54,263 nt of DNA from Nocardia ignorata NBRC 108230 (GCF_001612905.1 NZ_BDBI01000019.1:1-54263); one strand, 5' to 3'. Positions 15,342 to 23,984 are shown, counted from the stretch's first letter. Program-made: numbers and translations. Notes: generated from the sequence alone by a model not told the origin.

Positions 15342-15644
15342 ATGCGACTGTCGCCGCACGAGCAGGAACGGCTGCTGCTGAGTTACGCGGCCGAGCTGGC
15401 GCGGCGCAGGCAGGCCAGGGGGCTCAAACTCAACCATCCCGAGGCGGTCGCGCTCATCACCGACCATGTGCTCGAGGGCGCGCGGGACGGGCGAACCGTC
15501 GCGGAACTGATGTCCTCGGGGCGCCAGGTACTCACCAGGGACGACGTGATGGTCGGCGTGCCGGAGATGATCCACGACGTTCAGGTCGAGGCGACCTTCC
15601 CGGACGGGACCAAACTCGTCACCGTGCACCACCCGATCGGATGA
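15342..15644 (+). CDS. ureA: Urease subunit gamma
   Basis: 100-aa gamma subunit of urease, which hydrolyses urea to ammonia and carbamate in the cytoplasm. The sequence is canonical: MRLSPHEQERLLLSYAAELA, then LNHPEAVALITDHVLEGARD and the C-terminal VTVHHPIG. The ATG at 15342 has GAGGAG upstream; an in-frame extension to 15297 is not needed for the family length. First gene of a ureABC cluster, 4 bp before ureB. Confidence 0.97.
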   Translation: MRLSPHEQERLLLSYAAELARRRQARGLKLNHPEAVALITDHVLEGARDGRTVAELMSSGRQVLTRDDVMVGVPEMIHDVQVEATFPDGTKLVTVHHPIG

Positions 15645-15648
15645 GACC

Positions 15649-15960
15649 ATGATTCCCGGTGAATACCTGTGTGCCGAGGGCACGATCGAACTGAACGCGG
15701 GCGCGGTGCGCGTGGAATTGGACGTGGTCAATACCGGTGACCGTCCCGTGCAGGTGGGCAGTCACGTCCACTTCCCGCAAGCCAACGCCGCGCTCGACTT
15801 CGACCGATCCGCCGCCCGCGGGCACCGCCTCGATATTCCGGCGGGTACCGCTGTTCGCTTCGAACCGGGCCTGCCGCAACGGGTTTCGCTCGTTCCGCTC
15901 GGTGGCACCCGCGAGGTCTACGGCATCAACGCCGACGCACCCGGACGTCTCGATGGCTGA
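15649..15960 (+). CDS. ureB: Urease subunit beta
   Basis: 103-aa beta subunit, standard length. Family motifs: IPGEYLCAEGTIELNAG, VGSHVHFPQANAAL and RLDIPAGTAVRFEPG. Separate gamma and beta genes are the usual actinobacterial arrangement, unlike the fused subunit of Helicobacter. It lies between ureA (4-bp gap) and ureC (51-bp gap) in one operon. Confidence 0.97.
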   Translation: MIPGEYLCAEGTIELNAGAVRVELDVVNTGDRPVQVGSHVHFPQANAALDFDRSAARGHRLDIPAGTAVRFEPGLPQRVSLVPLGGTREVYGINADAPGRLDG

Positions 15961-16011
15961 GCGCAACCCAACACCGCACGCCGTTTCGCCGCAGCTTCCG
16001 GGAGAGAGCCG

Positions 16012-17733
16012 ATGACCGAACTCAGCCGCGCCCGCTACGCCGAACTGTTCGGCCCGACCACCGGCGACCGGATCCGCCTGGCCGACACCGACCTGCTCAT
16101 AGAGATCACCGAAGACCGTTGCGGCGGACCGGGACTGGCGGGCGAGGAAGCGGTCTTCGGCGGCGGCAAGGTGCTGCGCGAGTCGATGGGGCAATCGCGC
16201 GCCACCCGCGCCGACGGCGCACCCGACACGATCATCACCGGGGTGGTGATCATCGACCACTGGGGCGTCATCAAGGCCGACGTCGGTATCCGCGACGGCC
16301 GGATCTGCGGAATCGGCAAGGCGGGCAACCCCGACACCATGTCGGGCGTGCACCCCGACCTCGTCGTCGGCCCGGCGACCGAGATCATCGCGGGCAACGG
16401 CCGCATCCTCACCGCGGGCGCCATCGACTGCCACGTGCACTTCATCTGCCCGCAGCTGATGGAGGAGGCCCTCGGCGGCGGCATCACCACCCTCATCGGC
16501 GGCGGCACCGGCCCGGCCGAGGGTTCCAAGGCCACCACCGTCACACCCGGTTCCTGGCACCTTGCCCGGATGCTGGAATCGCTCGACCACTGGCCGATGA
16601 ACATCGTGCTGCTCGGCAAGGGCAACACGGTGAGCCAGGAATCCATGTGGGAGCAATTGCGCGGCGGCGCATCGGGTTTCAAGCTGCACGAGGACTGGGG
16701 CTCCACCCCGGCCGCCATCGACGCCTGCCTCACCGTCGCCGACGCGGCGGGCGTGCAGGTGGCGCTGCACTCCGACACCCTGAACGAGGCCGGCTTCGTC
16801 GAGGACACCCTCGCCGCCATCGCGGGCCGTGGCATCCACGCCTATCACACCGAAGGCGCGGGCGGCGGTCACGCACCCGACATCATCACGGTCGCTTCGC
16901 ATCTCAACGTGCTGCCCAGTTCGACCAACCCCACCCGCCCGCACACCGTCAACACCCTCGACGAACACCTCGACATGCTGATGGTGTGCCACCACCTGAG
17001 CCCGTCGATCCCCGAGGACCTGGCATTCGCCGAATCCCGCATCCGGCCTTCGACGATCGCCGCCGAAGACCTGCTGCACGACCTGGGCGCCATCTCCATG
17101 ATCGGCTCGGATTCCCAGGCCATGGGCCGCATCGGTGAGGTGGTGCTGCGCACCTGGCAGACGGCGCACGTGATGAAACGCCGCCGCGGTGCGCTGCCGG
17201 GCGACGGCGCCGCCGACAATGCCCGCGTCCAACGCTACATCGCGAAATACACGATCTGCCCGGCTGTTGCGCACGGACTCGACGACGAGATCGGTTCGGT
17301 GGAAGTCGGCAAACTGGCCGATCTGGTGCTGTGGGAACCGGCGTTCTTCGGCGTCCGACCGCACGCGGTCCTCAAGGGCGGCATGATCGCCTGGGCCGCG
17401 ATGGGTGACGCCAACGCTTCCATCCCCACCCCCCAACCCGTCCTGCCGCGCCCGATGTTCGGTGCCGCCGCCCCCGCCGCGGCCGCTACGTCCCTGCACT
17501 TCGTCTCCGAGCAGGCCATCGACGACCGTCTCGCAGACCGCCTCGACGTCCGCCGAAAACTGATGCCCGTCAAGAACGTCCGCCGCGTCACCAAGACCGA
17601 CATGCCCCACAACGACGCCATGCCACGCATCGAAGTCGACCCCGACACCTTCACCGTCCGCGTCGACGGCGAGGTCTGGACCGAGGCCCCCGCCACCGAA
17701 CTCCCCATGGCCCAGCGCTATTTCCTGTTCTGA
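16012..17733 (+). CDS. ureC: Urease subunit alpha (catalytic)
   Basis: 573-aa nickel-containing catalytic subunit. The active-site residues are all present: His141 and His143 (DCHVHF), carbamylated Lys224 (GFKLHEDWG), His253 (ALHSDTLNE), His279 (AYHTEGAGGGHAPD), the flap Cys326-His327 (MVCHHL) and Asp367 (IGSDSQAMG). GGGAGAGAG precedes the ATG. The accessory genes ureF, ureG and ureD, which normally follow directly, are 11.35 kb away. A small hairpin follows the stop, so ureABC appears to be transcribed alone. Confidence 0.98.
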   Translation: MTELSRARYAELFGPTTGDRIRLADTDLLIEITEDRCGGPGLAGEEAVFGGGKVLRESMGQSRATRADGAPDTIITGVVIIDHWGVIKADVGIRDGRICGIGKAGNPDTMSGVHPDLVVGPATEIIAGNGRILTAGAIDCHVHFICPQLMEEALGGGITTLIGGGTGPAEGSKATTVTPGSWHLARMLESLDHWPMNIVLLGKGNTVSQESMWEQLRGGASGFKLHEDWGSTPAAIDACLTVADAAGVQVALHSDTLNEAGFVEDTLAAIAGRGIHAYHTEGAGGGHAPDIITVASHLNVLPSSTNPTRPHTVNTLDEHLDMLMVCHHLSPSIPEDLAFAESRIRPSTIAAEDLLHDLGAISMIGSDSQAMGRIGEVVLRTWQTAHVMKRRRGALPGDGAADNARVQRYIAKYTICPAVAHGLDDEIGSVEVGKLADLVLWEPAFFGVRPHAVLKGGMIAWAAMGDANASIPTPQPVLPRPMFGAAAPAAAATSLHFVSEQAIDDRLADRLDVRRKLMPVKNVRRVTKTDMPHNDAMPRIEVDPDTFTVRVDGEVWTEAPATELPMAQRYFLF

Positions 17734-17739
17734 GGGCCC

Positions 17740-17758
17740 GCCGCCGGGTGTCGGCGGC
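17740..17758. terminator. Hairpin downstream of ureC
   Basis: 7-bp stem GCCGCCG / CGGCGGC with a 5-nt loop, six bases after the ureC stop. Its position fits a terminator for ureABC; the stem is short. Confidence 0.5.
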
Positions 17759-17847
17759 CTGCTGTAGTCTCGGCGCGATCCGAGCGGGGCGGGTATCGGT
17801 CGCCTCGCGTCACGTGCCGGGCGAACCGGCGGGAGGGGGCTGTTGTC

Positions 17848-18501
17848 GTGGACGATCTGACCGATGCCGCCGACGATCTGGCGCGCTGGGCGCAGGATCT
17901 CGAGCGCAAGTCGCAGCGGTATCAGGAACTGCACACCAAGATGGCCGAAGTGAGTGTCACCGACACCTCGGCCGACGGGCGCATCGCCGTGACAGTCGAT
18001 GCGAACGGGTGCACCACCGCCGTCACCCTGACGGCCGGCGTGCGTGGCATGGACCCCTCGGCCGTCGCCGCCGAGCTGATGGCCTGCACACGGCGCGCCC
18101 AGGCCCGGCTGCGCGACCGCGTCTCCGGACTGGTGCACGAGGTGGTCGGCGCCGACGAGGCCGGGGCCGCGATCGTCGGCCAGTACACCGAACGGTTCCC
18201 CGATCCGCTCGATTCCGAGCAGGCGCCCGTCGCCGCCGCGCCGCCTCCGCCGCCGGTCGCCGCGTGGCCGCCCGTCGAACCCGAGGTGCCCGCCGCCCGC
18301 AAACCAGACCGCGACCGGGTCGTCGCGCCCGTGGAACCCGACGAGGAAGATCTCTTCTACCAGCGCAAATCTGGCTGCAGTAGCGCGATCTCGGCTGCGG
18401 CGAATATTCGGGGAACCGAACGGGGTGGTGCCGCGTCCAAACAGTTCGAGACAAGGTGCGCGGGCTCGATCGGGTTCGCCTTCAGGAGGGAGTCAGCGTG
18501 A
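17848..18501 (+). CDS. YbaB/EbfC-family protein, type VII-associated; probable 3' frameshift
   Basis: First gene of a three-gene unit. Residues 1-110 match YbaB/EbfC-like proteins that accompany ESX-type genes in nocardiae and mycobacteria: a coiled-coil N-terminus (LARWAQDLERKSQRYQELHT), then ISVTVDANG-like DGRIAVTVDANG and a second helix. A Pro/Ala-rich linker follows (residues 130-150). Near base 18369 the frame reads YQRKSGCSS and runs 43 more codons through what looks like intergenic sequence. One extra C would give YQRKSWLQ and a stop at 18381-18383, a plausible natural end. So either the gene has lost a base or there is a sequence error. The GTG start has GGGAGGGGG upstream. Coordinates are the frame as read. 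Confidence 0.7.
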   Translation: MDDLTDAADDLARWAQDLERKSQRYQELHTKMAEVSVTDTSADGRIAVTVDANGCTTAVTLTAGVRGMDPSAVAAELMACTRRAQARLRDRVSGLVHEVVGADEAGAAIVGQYTERFPDPLDSEQAPVAAAPPPPPVAAWPPVEPEVPAARKPDRDRVVAPVEPDEEDLFYQRKSGCSSAISAAANIRGTERGGAASKQFETRCAGSIGFAFRRESA

Positions 18502-18824
18502 CCGGTGTGGTGAATGTCGACCCGAATGCGATCAGAACGCACGCCGGATCGGTGGACGGCGTCGCGAGCGGGGTGGCCTCCGCCCTGGAGGCGGCGAGCT
18601 ACCTGGCCCACGCCGACGACGGCTACGGCCTGCTGGTGAAGCCGTACGCGGTGATCACCCTCAACACGCTGCACGACGAGATCGTCGACGGGCTCACCGA
18701 ACTCGATGCCCTGGTGGCGGCGATGCCGGGCAAGTTGCGCACCGCCGCCGACACCTTCGAAACGTGTGACACCACCCGGGCCGGACAGCTGAAAGCCACT
18801 GCCGAGATCGAGGGGACCGTCTGA
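18498..18824 (+). CDS. EspC-like ESX secretion-associated protein
   Basis: 108-aa protein resembling the EspC (ESX-1 secretion-associated) family, small alpha-helical relatives of WXG100 proteins exported by type VII systems. It reads VVNVDPNAIRTHAGSVDGVA at the start, has helices to about residue 90, and no Cys-rich or membrane part. The start is the GTG at 18498 with AGGAGGG 7 nt upstream, overlapping the TGA of the preceding frame. It is followed after 2 bp by a larger WXG-like protein. No core ESX gene (EccC, EccD, MycP) is in the window, so secretion depends on a system elsewhere. Confidence 0.7.
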   Translation: MTGVVNVDPNAIRTHAGSVDGVASGVASALEAASYLAHADDGYGLLVKPYAVITLNTLHDEIVDGLTELDALVAAMPGKLRTAADTFETCDTTRAGQLKATAEIEGTV

Positions 18825-18826
18825 GC

Positions 18827-19822
18827 ATGGCCGACCAACCGACCGCCCTCGGCACCTTCCTCAACGAGAACTCGGTGCTGCCGGGCAGCGTCGACACCTT
18901 CGACGACGCGCCAGCACCCGACAACGACCTGCTGGCCGACGGAACCAACTACCGCGACACCTACTACCAGGAGACCAATTTCCTGTTCAGCAACGTGGGC
19001 GTGCCACGGATCGAGGAGAAGAACGGCGGGCAGGAGGCCAACGCGGGCATCCTCAAGGGCACCCTGCAGGGCGACACCATCGAGAACGGGTACGGCCTCT
19101 ACAACGCCTTCGCCGCCGGCGGGTCGACCACCGACAAGATCGACGCCATCGCCAAGGCCGGATCGACCGCGGCCGACTGGTCCTCCGCTGTCCAGACATT
19201 CGGCAAGGCCATCAAAGGCACCTCGGCCCTGGCGAAGTTCGACCCGTTCAACTTCATCGGCTCGCAGCTGATGAGCTGGATGCTCGAACACGTGGAACCG
19301 ATGCGTAAGTCGCTCGACTCCATCACCGGCAATCCCGATATGGTCCAAGCGTATTCGGATTCGTGGAAGAAGATCGCCGACCATCTCACCACCACCGCCG
19401 GGCAGCTGGCCGCCGCTGTCGACACCGGCATCGGCGAGTGGACGGGCTGTGCCGCCGAGGCGTATCGCACCAAAGCGACCGAACTGGCGAGCACGATCGC
19501 CGAGAAGGCCGCGGTGTCGCAGATACTCGCCGACTGCAACAAGGCGATGAAGTCGATCGTGGAAGCGGTGCGCGGCGTCGTCGTCGAGATCCTCAGCAGT
19601 CTGGCGGGCATGCTGCTCGAGATGACCGCGATCCTCATCGCCTCGGCCGGAACCGCGTCGCCCGCGCTCATCGCTCGCGCGCTGGCCGATATCTCGCTGG
19701 CCACCATGACGGTGTGGCAGATGCTGATCAAGCTCGCCGAGGCGCTGGTGTCGACGAAGACCATGGCCCAGGGCGCGGTGCAGTTGGTGCGCGGGGTCGC
19801 CGAGGTGGAATCCGCGAAATAG
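18827..19822 (+). CDS. Large WXG100-like type VII-associated protein
   Basis: 331-aa mostly helical protein. The first 90 residues are polar (DTYYQETNFLFSNVGVPRI). A WXG-type hairpin lies about 185-250 (DTGIGEWTGCAAEAYRTKA, with WTG as the turn). The C-terminal third has long hydrophobic helices (VEILSSLAGMLLEMTAILI and beyond) that could insert in a membrane. It follows the EspC-like gene by 2 bp and the YbaB-like gene, forming an orphan type VII accessory module. Known nocardial relatives are mostly called hypothetical, so a function as secreted effector or pore is inference. Confidence 0.65.
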   Translation: MADQPTALGTFLNENSVLPGSVDTFDDAPAPDNDLLADGTNYRDTYYQETNFLFSNVGVPRIEEKNGGQEANAGILKGTLQGDTIENGYGLYNAFAAGGSTTDKIDAIAKAGSTAADWSSAVQTFGKAIKGTSALAKFDPFNFIGSQLMSWMLEHVEPMRKSLDSITGNPDMVQAYSDSWKKIADHLTTTAGQLAAAVDTGIGEWTGCAAEAYRTKATELASTIAEKAAVSQILADCNKAMKSIVEAVRGVVVEILSSLAGMLLEMTAILIASAGTASPALIARALADISLATMTVWQMLIKLAEALVSTKTMAQGAVQLVRGVAEVESAK

Positions 19823-19861
19823 GTGCCGCTGTCCGGTGGGGGATGGTGGCAGACTGCGGGT

Positions 19862-20521
19862 ATGACCAGTGCTGAGTGGGCCGATGTCGACAGTTATCTC
19901 GTCAGTGCGCTTGTCGGGGAAGAGGGGGTGCCCGCGCTGCAGGCGAACGCCACCGCGGGGCTGCCCGCGATCGATGTGTCGCCGCCGCAGGGGAAACTGC
20001 TGAACCTGTTGGCGCGCACCGCCCGTGCGCGTCGGGTGCTCGAGATCGGCACGCTCGGCGGGTACAGCACCGAATGGCTCGCGCGTGCGGTCGGTGAGGG
20101 TGGCACCGTGGTGACCTTGGAATTCGAGCCTCGTCATGCCAAGGTCGCGCGGGAGAATTTGGACCGGGCCGGAGTGGGGGAGCGCGTCGATATCCGGGTG
20201 GGGGCAGCCCTCGATACGCTGCCCGAGGTGGCTGAGGACAGCAGCGAACCGTTCGATCTGGTGTTCATCGACGCGGACAAGGTGAACAACTCGAACTATG
20301 TGCAGTGGGCGCTGCGGCTGACCCGCCCGGGCTCGGTGATCATCGTCGACAATGTGGTGCGGGGCGGGGCTGTCGCCGACGAGCATTCCGACGACCCGAA
20401 CGTGCGGGCCAGCCGCGAACTCATCGATCTGCTCGCCGCCGAACCGAGCCTGGACGCCACAGTGATCCAGACCGTCGGCGCCAAAGGCTGGGACGGTTTC
20501 GCGTACGCGGTGGTCAACTAG
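19862..20521 (+). CDS. SAM-dependent O-methyltransferase (family 3)
   Basis: 219-aa class I methyltransferase of the caffeoyl-CoA/catechol O-methyltransferase family. The SAM-binding motif is VLEIGTLGGYST (about residues 60-71), the acidic loop VVTLEFEPRHA follows, and the metal-binding VFIDADKVNNSNY and IVDNVVRGG are in place. The ATG at 19862 begins MTSAEWADVDSYL, a normal N-terminus; CAGACT ends six bases before it, so the mRNA may be leaderless. An in-frame GTG at 19823 is less likely. Acceptor unknown. Confidence 0.88.
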   Translation: MTSAEWADVDSYLVSALVGEEGVPALQANATAGLPAIDVSPPQGKLLNLLARTARARRVLEIGTLGGYSTEWLARAVGEGGTVVTLEFEPRHAKVARENLDRAGVGERVDIRVGAALDTLPEVAEDSSEPFDLVFIDADKVNNSNYVQWALRLTRPGSVIIVDNVVRGGAVADEHSDDPNVRASRELIDLLAAEPSLDATVIQTVGAKGWDGFAYAVVN

Positions 20522-20551
20522 CGGTACCGCGACGGGCCGCGCTCGCGCGGG

Positions 20552-21124
20552 TCAGCGTGCGGGTGACAGCGCCCGGGGCGACAGCGGCTGCGCACCGGTC
20601 GCGATATCGATGGCTTCGGCCAGGTCGAGCCGCAGTTCGTGATCCGATGCGGGCGCGGGTCCGTCGTGATGGGTGATGCCCTCGGCGGTGCGCACGTAGT
20701 GCAGCACGGTGTCGCCGATATGCACGGTGACGGTGCCCACGTCGATGACCTCCGCGAGGGCCCGGCCCAGGGGCAGGGCAAGCCAATGCGCGCGCACCGC
20801 GTCGGTGGGATTGCGCTGTCCGAGCAGCGGCGCACCCCACCCGGCCAGTGCGTCGAGCACGGGTCGCAGCCCCCGGCCGAGTTCGGTGAGTTCGTAGCTC
20901 GAGCGCATCCCGTTGCGGTGGTGGGTGAGCACACCGTCGCGCTCGAGCCCCTTGAGCCGGGTCGCGAGCATATCGGTGCTTATCCCGGGCAGGTCGGCGA
21001 ACAGATCGCTGTAACGGCGTGGGCCCGAACACAGTTCGCGGACAACGAGCAGGCTCCACCGGTCCCCGACGAGGTCGAGCGCGCGGCTCACGGCGCAGTA
21101 GTGGTCGTAGCTTCGGCGTGACAC
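20552..21124 (-). CDS. HxlR-family transcriptional regulator
   Basis: 190-aa winged-helix regulator of the HxlR type. The HTH region reads CAVSRALDLVGDRWSLLVVR, followed by RRYSDLFADLPGISTDMLAT and the wing GVLTHHRNGMRSSYELTELG. A C-terminal extension of about 80 residues (GRALAEVIDVGTVTVHIGD) is longer than in minimal HxlR proteins and may be a sterol-carrier-like or effector domain. The start is a GTG; 21124 is chosen, 21133 is possible. The same frame stays open far upstream across the aminotransferase gene, which is a shadow. Two matching dyads lie just upstream. Confidence 0.82.
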   Translation of the reverse strand: MSRRSYDHYCAVSRALDLVGDRWSLLVVRELCSGPRRYSDLFADLPGISTDMLATRLKGLERDGVLTHHRNGMRSSYELTELGRGLRPVLDALAGWGAPLLGQRNPTDAVRAHWLALPLGRALAEVIDVGTVTVHIGDTVLHYVRTAEGITHHDGPAPASDHELRLDLAEAIDIATGAQPLSPRALSPAR

Positions 21125-21145
21125 GGCTATCACTCTAACCTGATA

Positions 21146-21181
21146 CTTGGAAAATCCAAGTGAGATCTTGGAAAAACCAAG
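21146..21181. promoter_or_regulatory. Tandem HxlR operators
   Basis: Two near-identical dyads, CTTGGAAAATCCAAG (21146-21160) and CTTGGAAAAACCAAG (21167-21181), with centres 21 bp apart, two helical turns. They fill the divergent region between the HxlR regulator and the aminotransferase gene. Confidence 0.75.
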
Positions 21182-21217
21182 TAGTGTGTGCGGCAACCAC
21201 ATCGCGGAGGGAAGTCC

Positions 21218-22429
21218 ATGCAGTTCAAGCAGTCGAGCAAGCTGTCGGGAGTGTCGTACGAGATTCGCGGTCCGGTGGCCGAGGAAGCCGCCCGGCTCGA
21301 GGCCGAGGGGCATCACGTCGTGAAGCTCAACACCGGCAATCCGCTGATCTTCGGGTTCGACGCGCCGCCGGACCTCTTGCAGGACATGGTGCGAACCCTG
21401 CCCGCCTCCACCGGCTACACCTCGTCGAAGGGCCTGCTCTCGGCCCGGCGCGCGGTGGTGCAGTACTACCAGACGCTCGGCGTGCCCGATGTCGACGTGG
21501 AACAGGTGTTCCTCGGCAACGGTGTCTCCGAGCTCATCATGATGGCGATGACGGCGCTGCTCGAGAACGGCGACGAGGTCCTCGTGCCCGCTCCCGACTT
21601 CCCGCTGTGGACGGCCGCGACCGCGCTCAACGGCGGCACCCCGGTGCACTATCTGTGCGACGAGGGCGCCGACTGGTATCCCGACCTGGCCGACATCACC
21701 GCCAAGATCACCGACCGCACCCGCGCCATCGTTCTCATCAACCCCAACAATCCGACCGGCGCGGTGTACCCGCCGGAGGTGTTGCGGGAAATCCTCGAGA
21801 TCGCGCGCAGGCACAACCTCGTCGTGTTCGCCGACGAGATCTACGACAAGATCTACTACGACGACCTCGAGCACACCGCGGTCGCCTCGCTCGCCCCCGA
21901 TCTGCTGTGCCTGACCTTCTCCGGCCTGTCGAAGAACTACCGCGCCGCCGGTCTGCGTTCCGGCTGGCTCGTGGTGTCGGGCCCCGTTCAGCACGCGGCG
22001 AGCTATCTCGAGGGTCTGACCATGCTGGCCGGTCTGCGCTTGTGCGCGAATGTCCCTGCGCAGCAGGCCATCCAGGCCGCGCTCGGCGGGTATCAGAGCA
22101 TCAACGATCTGGTCCTGCCCGGTGGCCGGCTGCGCGAACAGCGCGACCGGGCGTGGGAAGCGCTCAACTCCATCCCGGGTGTCTCGTGCGTGAAACCCAA
22201 GGGCGCGCTCTACGCCTTCCCGCGCATCGACCTGGACATGTACCCCATCCACGACGACGAGAAGTTCGTCCTCGACCTGCTGCTACAGGAGAAGCTGCAC
22301 ATCGTGCAGGGCACCGGCTTCAACTGGCCGCGTCCCGACCACTTCCGCATCGTCACCCTGCCGCACGCCGACGAACTCGAGGCCATCATCGAACGGATCG
22401 GCCGCTTCCTGGCCACCTACCGGCAGTAG
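21218..22429 (+). CDS. PLP-dependent alanine/aspartate-type aminotransferase
   Basis: 403-aa class I/II aminotransferase, close in layout to AlaA-type alanine transaminases and Rv0337c. Motifs: LNTGNPLIFGFDAP at the N-terminus, INPNNPTGAVYPPEV, VVFADEIYDKIYYDD, and the PLP-lysine segment FSGLSKNYRAAGLRSGW. The ATG at 21218 has GGAGGGAAG upstream. It is divergent from an HxlR regulator with two operators between them, so it is probably controlled by it. It probably interconverts alanine/pyruvate with glutamate/2-oxoglutarate; substrate from family only. Confidence 0.9.
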   Translation: MQFKQSSKLSGVSYEIRGPVAEEAARLEAEGHHVVKLNTGNPLIFGFDAPPDLLQDMVRTLPASTGYTSSKGLLSARRAVVQYYQTLGVPDVDVEQVFLGNGVSELIMMAMTALLENGDEVLVPAPDFPLWTAATALNGGTPVHYLCDEGADWYPDLADITAKITDRTRAIVLINPNNPTGAVYPPEVLREILEIARRHNLVVFADEIYDKIYYDDLEHTAVASLAPDLLCLTFSGLSKNYRAAGLRSGWLVVSGPVQHAASYLEGLTMLAGLRLCANVPAQQAIQAALGGYQSINDLVLPGGRLREQRDRAWEALNSIPGVSCVKPKGALYAFPRIDLDMYPIHDDEKFVLDLLLQEKLHIVQGTGFNWPRPDHFRIVTLPHADELEAIIERIGRFLATYRQ

Positions 22430-22430
22430 G

Positions 22431-22649
22431 TCAGGTCGGGCAGCCCTGCCCGGAGTCGCCGGACGCCGAGGGCGGCAGCTGGATTAGGCACAGGACGAGC
22501 CCGGCCATCGCGTCGGCCAGCTCGCCGGACCCCGTGTGGACCGTCGTGCGGTTCGGCCCGGTGATCTCGGCCGAGGCGGCCGGTGCGGCGAGTACCGGCA
22601 CCGCCGCAGCACAGACGATCAGCGCCGCAGCGGCGAACTTCTTCGGCAT
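22431..22649 (-). CDS. Small secreted protein, 72 aa
   Basis: Short exported protein with a clear signal peptide (KKFAAAALIVCAAAVPVLAA, cleavage near AASA-E) leaving about 45 mature residues with two cysteines, perhaps a disulphide. GGGAGACAGGGG precedes the ATG. It is convergent with the aminotransferase gene, with stops 2 bp apart. I do not recognise a family. Confidence 0.6.
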   Translation of the reverse strand: MPKKFAAAALIVCAAAVPVLAAPAASAEITGPNRTTVHTGSGELADAMAGLVLCLIQLPPSASGDSGQGCPT

Positions 22650-22760
22650 GATCGGCCCCTGTCTCCCGGATGACGTCTCGGTCCCGATGCTACGCCCGGG
22701 GTGTGCCCGCGGACTTCGGCGCAGCGACGAGGGCTGAGCGCAGCCACGAGACAGAAGGAC

Positions 22761-23984
22761 TCACCGCAGCCGGACCGGGAGGTCGAGCAGACCGCGGATG
22801 AGCGTGCTCGTCTGCCAGTGCATGGTGGCGGCGGGGTCCGCCAGACGCAGGTCGGGAAAGCGCCGGAGCAACGCGGTGAAGGCGATCTCGGCCTCGAGGC
22901 GGGCGAGCGGTGCGCCGACGCAGAAGTGGATGCCGTGACCGAAGGCGAGATGACCCGAGGTCGGCCCGTCGACGGTGAGCGTATCGGGGTCGGTGAATCG
23001 GGCGGGGTCGCGGTTGGCGGCCGCCAGGGCGACGTTCACGATCTCACCCGCCGGAATCTCGACACCGCCGAGGGTGACGGGCTCGGCGGTGAACCGCAGC
23101 GTCGCCATGTCGACCGGCCCGTCGAAACGCAGGAACTCCTCGATGGCTTCGGGCACACCCGCCGGGTCGGCGCACAGTGCCGCCCACTGGGTGGGCTCGC
23201 GCAGCAGGGCGTGCACACCGTTGCCGATCAGGTTCACGGTGGTCTCGTGCCCGGCGACCAGCAGCAGGAACGCCATCGACACCAGTTCGCGGTCGGTGAG
23301 CCGGTCGCCGTCCTCGTCGGCGAGCACCAGCTGCGACAGCAGATCCTCGGCGGGCCGGGACTGCTTGGCGCGCACCAGGCTCGACAGGTACGCCGCCATC
23401 GCGGCCGCGGCGGCGGGCCGCCCCTCCTCCTCGCCGACCACCCCGACCAGCGACCGGGTCCACGCCTGGAAGTCGTCGCGGTCGTCGAAGGGGACACCGA
23501 GCAGTTCGCAGATCACCGTCACCGGAAGCGGATTGGCGAATACCTGCATGAGGTCGACCTCGTCGTGGCCGTCCATCGCTGCCAGGAGGTTCTCGGTGAT
23601 CTCCTCGATGCGGGGGCGCAGAGCCGCCACCTGGCGGGTGGTGAACGCCTTGTTCACCAATTTGCGCAGGCGGGTGTGCTCGGGCGGGTCGGTGCTGAGC
23701 ATGTGTTGCAGCAGCACCATGGTGTTGGCGTCGGTGGGGGTGCCGTCGCGTTTGGCGCGCAGGATCTCGTCGGCACGCACCGTGTCCTTGCGCAGCCGAG
23801 GGTCGGCGAGTGCGGCGCGCGCCTCGGCATGACCGATGACGATCCAGCGGATCACATTGTCGGGGAACAGCACCCGATGCACCGGCCCTGTGGTGCGCCA
23901 GCGGCGGTAGTGGGCGTGCGGGTCGTCGAAGAAGTCGGCGCCGATGGTCTCGACAGGGGCGGCGGCGGTGGTGGTGTCGGCCAT
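22761..23984 (-). CDS. Cytochrome P450
   Basis: 407-aa soluble bacterial P450 monooxygenase. The I-helix oxygen-activation motif reads LLLVAGHETTVNLIGNG, the K-helix ExxR is in IEEFLRF, and the haem-binding loop FGHGIHFCVG places the ligand at Cys355. Electron partners (ferredoxin, reductase) are not encoded nearby. The start is the ATG at 23984; TACCGT ends six bases upstream, a leaderless-type promoter. The upstream MDR reductase on the same strand ends 87 bp away and may be in the same locus. Substrate unknown. Confidence 0.93.
   Translation of the reverse strand: MADTTTAAAPVETIGADFFDDPHAHYRRWRTTGPVHRVLFPDNVIRWIVIGHAEARAALADPRLRKDTVRADEILRAKRDGTPTDANTMVLLQHMLSTDPPEHTRLRKLVNKAFTTRQVAALRPRIEEITENLLAAMDGHDEVDLMQVFANPLPVTVICELLGVPFDDRDDFQAWTRSLVGVVGEEEGRPAAAAAMAAYLSSLVRAKQSRPAEDLLSQLVLADEDGDRLTDRELVSMAFLLLVAGHETTVNLIGNGVHALLREPTQWAALCADPAGVPEAIEEFLRFDGPVDMATLRFTAEPVTLGGVEIPAGEIVNVALAAANRDPARFTDPDTLTVDGPTSGHLAFGHGIHFCVGAPLARLEAEIAFTALLRRFPDLRLADPAATMHWQTSTLIRGLLDLPVRLR

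Noticed and set aside
15953..16014. 20-codon frame between ureB and ureC
   Set aside because: It starts inside ureB and overlaps the ureC start, but there is no ribosome site of its own and no feature beyond an open frame.
15619..18138. 839-codon minus-strand frame opposite ureB-ureC
   Set aside because: Composition is His/Gly/Asp-rich as expected for an antisense GC-rich frame; urease motifs on the plus strand are complete.
21134..22252. Extension of the HxlR frame antisense to the aminotransferase
   Set aside because: The HxlR domain starts just after 21124 and the operator dyads lie immediately upstream.
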